From Annulohypoxylon bovei var. microspora (Eukaryota; Ascomycota; Sordariomycetes; Xylariales; Hypoxylaceae), in the NCBI GenBank assembly GCA_022836615.1, contig MU405268.1, positions 167,443 through 231,442 of the forward strand: 64,000 bases of DNA, in the 5' to 3' direction. The notes under the pieces are model-generated. The model saw nothing but the letters and a program-made list of their open reading frames with translations. It ran no database searches and had not been told where the DNA came from. Positions 47,908 to 58,409 of the stretch are shown piece by piece. The position numbers and the translations under genes are program-made. Numbering within the stretch: the stretch's first letter is position 1; the number at the start of each line of letters is the position of its first letter.

Positions 47908-49588
47908 TGTAAGCTAAAGTCTAGGGGTTTAAAAGGGGGGATATGTTCCGGGTTAACAAGAAGCGAGATAAGTAGGAATAGCCTTGCAATTGTTGATAGA
48001 GAAAAGACTTGGGGGGAAATAAGTTGTTGTCTTCAACGATGAGCGATGCCGATATATACAATTCAGTACGTGCTGTATAGGTAGGCACTTTTGAAGCTAT
48101 GGGTCCTATATAATCTAGGACTTCCAATGCAGGCCTCCACTAGCCAATCCAATCGCGGCCTGACTACGCCTCAGCACTAAAAGGGCTGAGTCACTCGGCA
48201 GCTAGGCACCGGGAGGATCTACGGTCCCCAGCCCAATGAAAAGCCTACATATGATAAAAATGGGAAATGCTACATGGATCTTTTGTATCGACCGCTGAAG
48301 ATTGCCAACGCTTGATCCGTATATAAACAATTTAGCCTATAAGGTCGTAGAAGCTACTTATCGCTAACCTAACACCATAGAACTAATGATATGTTATGCG
48401 GGGTCATGACTGGTAGGCAACCTTCTTTATAATGCGAATATCATGAGTTTGCTCCGGATGTGCAATGGCTGTGAGCCTAGGTGCGGGGGGTCACGACACT
48501 GCACGCCGATAGCATCTAATAACCTATTGACATATTATAGCATCTACCTAACTACACAGCTATATACGTTTAAATGTGTACTATTGTTTTACATCATTGG
48601 GTGTATTGTGTAAGCCTATGCATTTCACTCTGGAACTTGTCATGGCGTGATTGATAAGCAGTTCACAACTTCACATTGATGATGCTTGAAATCCGTAGAC
48701 ATATGTACCTAGCTGAGCTGAATTTGGAGGAGGGGACCCTTGTCACATGGTTGGCGGTGTCAGCAACTATTATTTAGCTGCTTACCTACCTATGCATAAG
48801 TACCTAGTACGGTACTTAGGTGCCTAAGCCTCAAGGCAATAAAAGACGTGATGAATTCGCCGTTGGAAAAGCATTGTGAATTTAAGCATTTAATGCTTTA
48901 TACATAGGTAGGAAATGTTGACATTAAGAATAGGTATTTATCAAGTTGTTAAAAAGCTAAACTTTTTGCCGAAGCTATGCGAGAAAAGGATTACATAATG
49001 CCCCCTTTTCATAAATGAGTTAATAATGATAAATTGTTATCTGTCACTTTCCCTTTCCACCCCAAACAAGGGAGCAGCAAAGTGACGATTCAGTTCCTTA
49101 TCTGAAACTGAAAAAAATGCTCTAAGCATTAAACAAACAAATCATTCTTTAATAGCATCGTAAAAACGAGAGCAAAAGTTAAAAGAGGTTCACGAACTAA
49201 AGAACCCGCTTACATAATTCAGGGGTAGCGTACTTGGACAAGATTTAAGAATACGATTCCTCGTCGTCAACCATAAGCCATTGGGTCTCAAAATTTTGAA
49301 AGATTTGAGGCTCTTTAGAAAGACAATGTTCCGAGGGAGTTAATTCTCTTTGTAGGCCAAAATTTCTAGTCGTCGTCATCCAAAAGACCAATAGCCTAAT
49401 TGAGACTAATTGAAGCGCCCCTTACCACTTTAGCTACGATTGCTGCATATTATCTACAGCTGACAACAGATCAAGCTAAGCCTTCGAACGTGGTCCCAAT
49501 GATTATCTCTTATTGAGAGTAGATTATTAATATTATTCTACATTAAGGTGAGATTTGGATTAGCTAATTACATTACCATTAGTTAGGC
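47908..49588. other. intergenic region
   Basis: About 1.7 kb with no gene seen. It contains TAGGTA-type motifs at 48690-48835 and an AT-rich stretch at 48890-49560. Confidence 0.5.
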
Positions 49589-50967
49589 CTAAGCCTTTGG
49601 CACACTCATCCAAGGGACTTCCCCAACCTTGCCTTCGAAAGGCACATAGTCTAGAATGTGAGTATTACTTACGACGGGGGTGATTTGCGACTTTATTTTA
49701 CCCTCTAGGTCCATCCATGGGACGACGTATCTGTCGAATAGCCAAGCCATCCAACTGTTCCATGTGACTAGTCGTGTCATCGTTTCTCCTTGCATACACA
49801 TCTCTCGACATACTGGCTCTTGGGTGCTTTGGTAGGAATCGAATGCTTTCTCCAACGCCTCGTTGGATAGATCAGATTTCGAGCTTACAATGTCGTTCAA
49901 TTGATTCACGAGTACAGCGGCGGACTGCATGCCGATATTAACACCCATGCCGCTAATCGGAGTTAACTTGTGGACGGAATCACCCAACAAGACGATACGT
50001 CCGAAATGCCACTTGTCGATGATCCCTTCTTCCAGGTGCACTAGGGAGACCTCGTCGCGTTTACAAGTCTTCCAGATCTCCTCGAACCTGATCCCCGGGA
50101 ACAGGTGGAGATCGGCAAAGCTTTTAACTTCCTCCTCTAGTTCCTTGTCGCTGTATCTGCGCCGCGCAGTTGTCGGTGTAGGTAATGCCCTCAAGATACA
50201 GAAGTAGGTGAACTCATCGCCGGGAACTGTTTGCGACGCTACCCCGGTGCCGTGGGATTCGTAGAAATGCCCCTTTTCAACCCCTTCAGGAACGGGAGCG
50301 CGCCCAAAGACAGCTTTGAAGTGTGTGACCATAGGATAGGGCTCTCTGTTTGCCACTCCATCGGTTGATTCACGGATGAGCCTGTCCATTATATCTCGTG
50401 TCCGGCTATGAGCACCATCGGCTCCAATAATTATAGATCCTTCTTCGATGCTGCCATCTGCGAGGTGAACTCGTACCCCGCTGGCATGTGTCTCGATGTC
50501 AATGACACGGGCGTTGGTTTTAATTCGACTCTCGCGCCCAGGTAGAGTTTCGTACAGAGTCTCAATTAGTTGACTACGCGAGAGTCCAAAAGTAGGGTAT
50601 CCATGACTAGAAGGTTGAGTTAGTTGACACTTTTAGAACGTTCCAAAAGAGTTGATCCTGAGACTTACCTCTCTTCCATTGTATCGAACAAGCGAAAGCT
50701 ACAAAGGAACTGTCCGTTAAGCAACGAGTTTGTCTTCTTGTGGAGCCGGACCGATAGTTCTTCGATTCGTTCGAATAGTCCAATCTGGTCACAAAGCCTT
50801 GCCGTTTGTGGAAGCAAGACGACTCCTGCACCTTTGTATCTCACGATCTCGGGTTGTTGTTCGAGGATCACATAATCGATATTCGCTCTAGCAAGGGCAT
50901 GTGCTGTATAGAGGCCTATGGGCCCGCCACCGGCCACGATAACTCGGGGAGCGCTCGCCATTTTCAT
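49589..50967 (-). CDS. FAD-dependent monooxygenase (PHBH fold)
   Basis: Two exons (50967-50669 and 50606-49589) give 438 aa. The N-terminus carries the FAD dinucleotide-binding motif VIVAGGGPIGLYTAHALARANIDYVILEQ (GxGxxG-type, residues about 9-37), the middle has the IIIGADGAHSRTRD (DG) motif, and the C-terminal half the GRIVLLGDSVHKLTPISGMGVNIG (GD) motif that binds the flavin ribityl chain. All three are intact. The C-terminal WMAWLFDRYVVPWMD segment resembles the hydrophobic tail of PaxM-like fungal flavoprotein epoxidases, but salicylate-type hydroxylases are also possible. The start could be this Met or the one two codons later. Nearby EthD, dienelactone hydrolase and permease genes suggest small-molecule metabolism, without a clear pathway. 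Confidence 0.85.
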
Positions 50968-52252
50968 AGAAGGATGAAGAAGTCTATTCTATCTCGAAAA
51001 TGTTTCCAGGTCCATCGCAGGTATTAATACCCGACGTCTCAAGACCAGTGCTTATTAGACGCGAATCAGCTAAGCCTTATACAAGGTTTACCTGAGTTAG
51101 CCAGTCGGGTGAATTCGGCCATTAGATCTGCAACCGGTGAGAATGATGAATCTTGACTCATATGGAATCAAATTTGTGGCTCAGCCAGGGATCATCGTAT
51201 GGTTGCCTACCAGAGCTGTCGATTTTTGCCTGGATCTTTCGTGCCATTCTTTTTTAAACGAGGCAATTAAGTATGTAATCAACTAGGTAACTAACCAAAT
51301 GGCGTCAAAATAAATGAAGCATGTGCGGGCATGTGCTAATGCTACTATATTGCACTGTGGTCTAAATTATCCCTTTGAGTATCTATCTAAGTAACTTACA
51401 CGTATTTTGAATGACGGTCGAGGCTAATTAGGTAATAATGGGATACAGTGGCATTAGCACATGCTCCATTTATTTTGACGCCATTCTCTAACTCGATTCG
51501 TGCAGCTATTGTCACAGGATTAACAAGTGACATGTCATGCGTTCAGCTCGGCCAACCGAGCACAGCTCCCTTTCTATAAATAGATCATGCATTTCCTAAT
51601 AGATAAGATTAGGTAAGCACCTATTAACTGTAACACAATTATCCTTGGCGCTCAAGTTGAGAACACCACTGCTTCGTACGACGATATTTAAAATTTATCG
51701 TGGACCTACGATAAATAGGTACCTACATCATTCAATCAATATAAAGGTCAAAAGTTGTTCATACTCCGACTAGCTGATTCAGGAACCAAGCTTGCATCTT
51801 CTTCATCGTCACATTCCAACATCGTTTTCTGCTTAACCATTCATCATCACGCTAATTTCGTATCGTTCATACCAACATATATTTACACTGTCTGTATCCC
51901 CTCTGCTGATATCTACAGAGATATGGTCAATCCGGGGACCACACGCCGTGATCGGGCGTTAGATTCTCGGCCCACTACGTATCGCACGTTACCCCGGTCC
52001 AGATGCTGCATGGTAAAGTTCCGGAACTAACGGGATCTGCCATATTATTAACCACTGGCGTCATCGAGTTGACGCCAGAGTAGGTAAGACAATTTCAACG
52101 TCCCTTACATACACCTAGGTACCTACGCATACCCCTTAATACCAAATCTCTTAAAAATCGCATTTAACTTAAGTAAAAGTATTCTAAAAGTGCAAAAAAC
52201 GCAAATTAGAACGTATTGTTCCGTTTCAGAACAGTGTATTAAACAGGGGGCG
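50968..52252. other. intergenic region with MITE-like copy
   Basis: About 1.3 kb with no gene. It contains the best-preserved copy of the local MITE-like element (51298-51485). Confidence 0.5.
51298..51485. mobile_element. MITE-like element, copy A (188 bp)
   Basis: Inverted terminal arms at 51298-51345 and about 51450-51485 match for over 30 bases. Both start AATGGCGTCAAAATAAATG and continue into AGCATGTG...CTAATG. The left arm has an extra 10 bases from a local tandem duplication. There is no coding capacity. Related sequence occurs at 39963-40145 and 59500-59660. Confidence 0.8.
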
Positions 52253-52708
52253 TCACGGGACGATCCGGTCTGCTTCTATGAAGATATACCAAACGTCCCT
52301 TGGAAGTTGGGATCGTGGAATGGGTCCCAGTGTATGTATCGAGAAACAAGCATAGGGCTGCATTGGAACCATGTTTGCTAATCTTTCGCCTTCCTCACCT
52401 GGCAAGTCGTGGTACAGCATGGCTTTCGCGTGCTCCTTTTTGAATGCCACAAGGCCTGTGGACTTCTGGGACGTATGTAAGAAACGCTCCCTAGGCCTAT
52501 TAAACACTTACTCACATCATGATCAATACACTCCGGAAAATTATCTGGATCAAGTCCCGTGGCCTCCAGTGGAGTAGTACCTTGAGGAGCTACGAGAGCA
52601 GCGTTGAAGAGTCTGGCGATGACACCGCCTTTGAGGCCTTTCGCCTCTCTCTTTCTTGCTGATGCCTTTCAAGCATCCAGGACCGTAGGCACCGCCATAA
52701 GAGTGCAT
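52253..52708 (-). pseudogene. alpha/beta-hydrolase fragment with frameshift
   Basis: On the minus strand the nucleophile-elbow region MHSYGGAYGPGCLKGISKKER is readable from 52708. It then changes frame within a GAGAGAG run to KGLKGGVIARLFNAALVAPQGTTPLEATGLDPDNF. A plausible intron (donor GTGAGT after IDHD) follows, then KEHAKAMLYHDLPGEEGERLANMVPMQPYACFS and FIEADRIVP, ending at a stop. This is the pattern of the common fungal alpha/beta-hydrolase family in which HSYGG carries the Ser. The N-terminal third with the oxyanion region is absent and the C-terminus stops before the catalytic His. The upstream 52709-53014 open frame (a hydrophobic segment then RFIPARRNAERK) does not belong to this family. 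Confidence 0.62.
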
Positions 52709-53291
52709 ACCTAAAGAGGACGCTTTCCGCTCTGCATTCCTACGTGCTGGGATGAAACGGATGACGAGTAGGATAGCCGGCGTGCCGGCCCAGCTAACGA
52801 CAATCATGGAAATCCAAGTACCGTGATACCGGGATGCCGCGTCGGGAAGATTGGCGGTCACACGAAGTTTATTCCCCTTTAATAGGTAGTCACTTTCGTG
52901 GTTCTTAGATGTCTCCGTGATCCTATTCTTTATATTTATTTCCGCATCCCAAGGAAAAGGTCCGCCATTGCCTAGAGGATCTGTTCCTCTTATCACCTTG
53001 ACAGTGAAGTCCAACTTCGTTCAAGACCGTGTTTACAGAATCAACAGTAGTAAATATCATGAAATACTAGTTATCATTTGCCATATAATCCGCCATGATT
53101 GCGAAGCTTTCCGCTATTTTTATACGCCACACTTATATATCGCACTCTAACCTAATCCATATACCCCTATATGTATGCCCAAACCCCAATAGAATCTTGT
53201 CCAGCAAGGAATGCAAGTCTATATCCACCAAAAGCAAGTCTCAACACCAATACTCCTGTCCATATTGCTTAATAATGGTTTCATTTTCCTT

Positions 53292-53726
53292 CTACCTCCT
53301 CCGATCCCGCGCTTGTCTCTCCCGTCGCTCTCTCTCCCGCCTCTCTCTCTCCCGCCTCTCTCTCTCCCGTCGCTCTCTCTCCCGCCTCTCTCTCTCCCGT
53401 CGTTCTCTCTCTTGTCTCTCTTTCTCCTGTCGCTCTTGCTTCCTCGCCTCGTTGGTGTTTTGGGCTCGCCTAAGCTTCGACTCGACTTCATCATTGCGGC
53501 GCAAGGCGCGAGAAATGACACTGTTAGGGTCCCTAGGTGGCCTTTCGAATGATTGAGCAAAGCGTAGCTCGTTGTGCCACGCCCAAAGCGAATCAAGCCA
53601 CTCGGCGATTTTTGTCTCATTAGCACTGCTAAGGACTCCCGACTCATTCTCAAGTCCGGTTAACCAGCGTTCGATTGCAGCACATGCGTTCAACACGGTA
53701 TTAGGATGCACAAACATCCCTTCCAT
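53292..53726 (-). CDS. small hypothetical protein with Arg/Glu-repeat coiled coil
   Basis: A minus-strand frame starting at the Met at 53726 (an upstream in-frame Met at 53834 is also possible) encodes about 144 aa. Residues 1-85 look globular (NACAAIERWLTGLE, IAEWLDSLWAWHNELRFAQSFE), then a highly charged tail of repeated RERRE units forms a predicted single alpha helix or coiled coil to the end. No family is recognised. The repeat part corresponds to a 15-bp CT-rich tandem repeat on the plus strand. The conserved-looking N-terminal half makes it more than a repeat artefact, but expression is unproven. Confidence 0.45.
   Translation of the reverse strand: MEGMFVHPNTVLNACAAIERWLTGLENESGVLSSANETKIAEWLDSLWAWHNELRFAQSFERPPRDPNSVISRALRRNDEVESKLRRAQNTNEARKQERQEKERQERERRERERRERERRERERRERERRERERRERQARDRRR
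53318..53432 (+). repeat. 15-bp CT-rich tandem repeat
   Basis: About seven imperfect copies of a 15-base unit of the form CGCCTCTCTCTCTCC lie in tandem. On the minus strand each encodes RERRE. The last copies (53400-53432) are more degenerate. Confidence 0.85.
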
Positions 53727-53834
53727 TATGGTACCCGTATTTCTATATCTTGTAAGTAAGGTTAAGTTGATCCAATAAAAAGGAATAGTATAAGGTGGGT
53801 TGTGCCTGGGAGAGCGAAGCAAGAGAGGAAGCAT

Positions 53835-55254
53835 TTAGAGTTTAATTTAATATTAAAACCTAGGGAACAATTTTCTTTACATGATAATCGAGGATTAATG
53901 AGTAAGGTAGAGTTCAAGTTTGATATCGAGTGACGAGTCATCCTAGAATAGTGCCGTGAAAGGAGACCTTTGTCACTCGTCAATTTATGAGTAGTTCCTA
54001 CGTAAGTAGCACATTCACATACCAAGCACACTACCGCCGTAGATTCATTGTATAACATGAGTCACATATAGATACCTTAATCTTGTCAAGATACCTACGC
54101 AGTTCGAGTTTAAGACAGCCTTCGTACAAAACCGAGTCCCATTATGCAGTCTGATTTACACCTGATTAAATAAATAAAATGCCTAGGTACTTACCTACCC
54201 CTGAGTGAATACGCTTCAACATGGGGTTTAATTTATCAATTACCTACCTGCCTATGTCAGGTATGCAAGGAAACAACATTAAATATACCTACCTGGTAGG
54301 TAGTTATTCCAAGTTATCTAAAGGTTGACATAATTAATGCTCCTGTCCGTTCTAAGTATGTGGGTAAGAACAAGGTCTGCTCAAAAATACATTCTATAAC
54401 TAACAGCTAGGGTTAAAATGGTAATGATATTTGAATATAAATCGCTGCCCGGCTTGGGATACATCCATTGGTATCTCCCAAACTAAGATATTCTACCTAG
54501 GCCCCCGAGCACCTACTAATACATACTCACCTAGCAGATAGATATATTTGATAAGTACCTTAGGTACCTAGGTAGGTACCTAGCTATTCAACTTTGTATT
54601 TCACGAGAACAGTTCCATTATGAAGGTGATGTTGCACCCATGGGGCAAGAAAGATAAAAGGAAGATGCATGATGAGCTAACTATTAGCAATGAGCCGAGC
54701 CACGTGTGGTGACAACGGCGGGAGCAGGTGTCTAGTAATAGGTAATTGTATTGTATGTATTCATTGTCTTGATATATTTTTTAATCATAGTAGATTGATC
54801 CCACGTTAGAGGGTATTGTACCACGTTGAGTATCGTGCTCGTACACGTCTCTACGCCTTCCAAACTAGCCCAGAGTTACACTAATCGCTATAGGTATTTG
54901 ACATGTTTATAATGTCGCGAAAAGTGGCAACCTTGAACCCTGAACTTTCCGGCTGGTATCGGAAGTGTCGATACTGAATGCATCTGACTTAGTTGCCAAC
55001 TTTATCCCGAAGACTCTTTTCCTAAGACGCCTCACTGATTAATATTAGAGGCGATTTGGGCGCAATGAGATGTCATTCGCATCATTTGATGCCACTGTCG
55101 TCAAGCGTACTCCCTTTCTAAGGGTAGGTAGGTAGGTAGGTGGTCTTGCTGGTTTCAGATGCAATTTGCCTAGGCAGGCTCTGTGTGTCCGGTCTTCCGA
55201 ACGATGTGAATTCCCCCACGATCGCCGTCACGGCGATGTCGTTAATTGATCATT
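53835..55254. other. intergenic region rich in TAGGTA motifs
   Basis: No gene is seen. Clusters of palindromic TACCTAGGTA-type motifs lie at 54180-54310 and 54545-54590, and a TAGG tandem run at 55125-55141. Confidence 0.6.
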
Positions 55255-55668
55255 TCATAACTTTGCCCTGGGTCTTGTCTCCATGTAATCCTCCACGATG
55301 ATGGTTGGGTATTTCGCTGCAAAGTTCTTGGCCTCTTCTTCAAGCTGAGCTGCAGCGCCGGGAGCATGAGGCATTTCGAAGTACGACTGAAGATGCATTT
55401 TATCTCGGAATATTAATTCTGTAACGCAGTCGACGTGGACGGCCGCTGGTTCTCCACCGGCGACAATGGCAGGATAACGTTCACTTTCGGTGGGGGGATA
55501 TTGTGCTGATGGGGATCGTGGAATGTATCTTCTTATATGTGACAGAGGAAATGTATTGCCAGCAACTTTCCTAGTTAGCGGCATGTGTATTTCTTCATAA
55601 TGTTTTCGAAATTGCTCTGGAGTTAACTCCGGCTTCCGGTAAATTAACATAAGAACTCTTATAACCAT
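55255..55668 (-). CDS. EthD domain protein
   Basis: Single-exon gene of 137 aa. It opens with IRVLMLIYRKPELTPEQFRKHYEEIHMPL, the characteristic first strand and helix of EthD proteins, and has SHIRRYIPRS and VTELIFRDKMHLQSYFE in the expected order. EthD proteins are ferredoxin-like dimers of unclear biochemical role, and fungal members often lie near polyketide or aromatic-compound genes where some act as cyclases or decarboxylases. The FAD monooxygenase (about 4.7 kb away) and permease (next gene) could be functional partners, but no synthase is present. Confidence 0.85.
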   Translation of the reverse strand: MVIRVLMLIYRKPELTPEQFRKHYEEIHMPLTRKVAGNTFPLSHIRRYIPRSPSAQYPPTESERYPAIVAGGEPAAVHVDCVTELIFRDKMHLQSYFEMPHAPGAAAQLEEEAKNFAAKYPTIIVEDYMETRPRAKL

Positions 55669-56504
55669 GATGTAAATTTAGGGGGTTAATTGTTGAAATA
55701 GCTATTCGCAGCAGTAATAAGACAGGTATCGGGATTCGATGGCAATCGGTTTTCGGAAATTTAACTTAACAGAATGATTACTGGTATATTATTTTCATTG
55801 GGGTGATAGGATGTCCTCAGTCTTTAATGCCACCAACCTCAGCCGGTCATTCGGAATCGGATCCCACAATTCCCACGTGGCTGCCAAGGCCGACTTCGCC
55901 TATAACACCGTTTTGGGCATGGGGATTTTGACTATTGTCTGCGAGCTGACGGAGGCATGCTGCATACTCGTCGCGCAGGCCTATCAATACTCATCACACA
56001 GAACTCAGCCCCATTAAGCTGCAGACATTGCAGGTATATTTTCTATAGTGCGAATAATGATCCTGTTTATGTCTAGAACTTATGACTTATATGCGAGAGT
56101 CTGGTGACCGGTCTACCAGTTTGGCGAATTACAATTCCCATTAAACCGGATTCTGCCGTCTTGCATGCTTAAGTGGCTGGAGTGCGGATTCTATTGCATT
56201 TGGCCAATGATTTCTAGTTCTATCATGCAAGCTGGTGATCTACCTAACCAATCAAGTATAATAAGTAAAATGGCGGGATAAAATAGTTGTAAAAATGGGC
56301 GACAGATAAAATGTGATTCGTCGCTGATTCCGACCACTTATCATCCTGAATCTTCATATAGATTTCCGTGTGCTAGGATCATCGTCCGCATCGGGCTCAG
56401 AACCCGCCAATTCGGGTTCTGTCGGCTCTGACCCGTCAATTAGAGTAGCGCGAAAGGCCTCTCGCTTTGGACTGTGATTTAAGTTAGTAACAACGCCTTT
56501 GACA
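55669..56504. other. intergenic region
   Basis: A small open frame at 55811-56017 (68 aa, start ATG) has one hydrophobic stretch but no recognisable family, so it is not called as a gene. Otherwise nothing is seen. Confidence 0.45.
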
Positions 56505-58409
56505 TTAAGTGCGAAAGGTGTCATACAGAAGGTACTTAAGGTCGATGTATCGAAGAACGCAAGTCATGATGATAACTAAAATCCAGAACGCGATCGATGA
56601 TTGCCAACCGTATTTATCTCGTAAATGTTAGTATCGGACAGAACCTAGAGAGATGCATAGCTAAGAACATACAGTGAGGAGCCTGGACAGCGGGCCATAT
56701 AAGAACTTGGCTCCATGCAGAAACTGCATAATACGTAGCGATAGCGACACCAACGATGAGCGTCCTCGCCTCTGGGTCTTGAGGTAATCTACAATGTCTC
56801 AGTTATCGTCTTCGAGATCGTTGCGTCGCGCCAAGACTTACAGATCAGAAAGCCATGCCATAATCAAGGGTGCAGTGCCCAGGGTTAGGTAAGATATGAA
56901 GTAACTAGCATAAGCAGTTGCTAGTGGTGTGGTGTTTGGATGGGTGGTCCAAACACTCATCGCGATGCATGGCACTAGGCCAATAATAGCTATGTAAATG
57001 TTAGTCGTGGGGCGGATTATCTCTATGGGGGCGTCTGGAAGCTCCTCACCTTGTGCTACAATCAAAATCCAACGTGTTCTTAGAAGATCAGACAAGATAG
57101 CCCAAATCCAAACTACGTATCTCGTTAGCTTAGCCAAAACTAGACGGGTGAGTTGTATGTACCGAAGACAACGTTGATAGCGCCGCCGCCAATCGGGATA
57201 GCATTCACTTGAGACGTGGTCCATACGGGGGTGCCATCGGGGTTCTTGAGACTCTTCAAGAAGAGATTGAAGTAGGCGTATCCCCAAGGCGCTAACACAG
57301 TCGCGATATACATGATCGCGATGAAATATGTTACCCAGTTGACAGCCGTGCGTCTGGATCCTGTAAGTTTCCTTCCAAGTATTGAACTAGACAAGGACAA
57401 GTACTTACCTAGCACCATCCCAAGTTATTCTTTTCGGTTCGGCTCGCCCATGACGTTCTAAACGTTCCATCGCAATCTTATCGTGGCCGCTCTTGAACCA
57501 GAATGCTCTAGGATTGACGCTGTTTGGCAGGTCAGGCAATAGGAAAAACCCTAGGGCGCCCCAAACCACAGTCATTACTCCGTTTATGACAAATAACCAG
57601 CGCCACCCAGCCAACCCGCTCGCATCATGCAGGGTATTGATGATGGCAACTTGTAGTGCCCCAGACAGCATGGAACCTATCGCCTGACAAGAGTGGTAGA
57701 AGCCCATTCTCTTTGCGAGTTCTAAAGGTGTGTACCAATGCACTGCGTAACCAACCTGATAAGCATATTAAGTTAAAGGTATGAAGAAGAAGACTTACTA
57801 AACAGCGTCATCATTCCCGGCCAAGCTGAACTTTCGCAGAGCCCGAGAAAGACACGGAGGATGTAGACTTGCTTCGCATTGTGGGCGAGAGCAATGAGTC
57901 CTGTTATCAAGCCCCAACATATTTCCAATCCTGATAGCCAGTAACTCGGCCGCACGTACGTCATGATAATTTGTGACGGGATTAACATGATACAATATGC
58001 AACGCTGAAGTACGTAGTGAAACTTGCGGCGGCGTGTTAATTCAGCGAAATTCGGTGATCTCAAGTGAGTTGTTGACTTAACATACTAGTTAAGCTCATT
58101 GCCATTCAAGGCAAGATCTTCCTTCATTCCTGAGACGTAGGCATTGCTGATGTTCTGTTGGTCAAGGTCTTTAGGAAAACATTAGGGCTGCTGGCACTCC
58201 TTTCCTGGTAAATGGGTGATGAAGACCTACATTTGATAACTAGAGTGAGACCCTATGTTAGCAAATTTTCGTGTAACGGATGAAGTTCATGACCAACCTT
58301 GAGACACGCATCCGAAAGTCATAAGAAAGATATCCAATCTTCGAACGAGATCGCGCTCCTCCGGCGTCCGCTCATGACGCTGCGCGACATCCGACCGACC
58401 AGATTCCAT
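56505..58409 (-). CDS. MFS permease, ACS family (vitamin/allantoate type), ten exons
   Basis: Ten minus-strand exons join in phase to 469 aa: 58409-58298, 58239-58231, 58168-58087, 58022-57799, 57742-57409, 57371-57163, 57112-57050, 56989-56842, 56788-56673 and 56617-56505. The second exon is only 9 nt (completing VIKY). Landmarks are RRLDIFLMTFGCVSQVIKYLDQQNISNAYVSGMKEDL (TM1), LIPSQIIMTYVRPSYWLSG, YILRVFLGLCESSAWPGMMTLF, HWYTPLELAKRMGFYHSCQAIGS, INVVFVWIWAILSDLLRTRW and MAWLSDLLPQDPEARTL. All twelve TM regions appear to be present. Relatives import organic anions or vitamins such as pantothenate, allantoate or nicotinate. The acceptor choice before exon 5 (giving LFMHWYTP) is less certain than the others. 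Confidence 0.85.
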
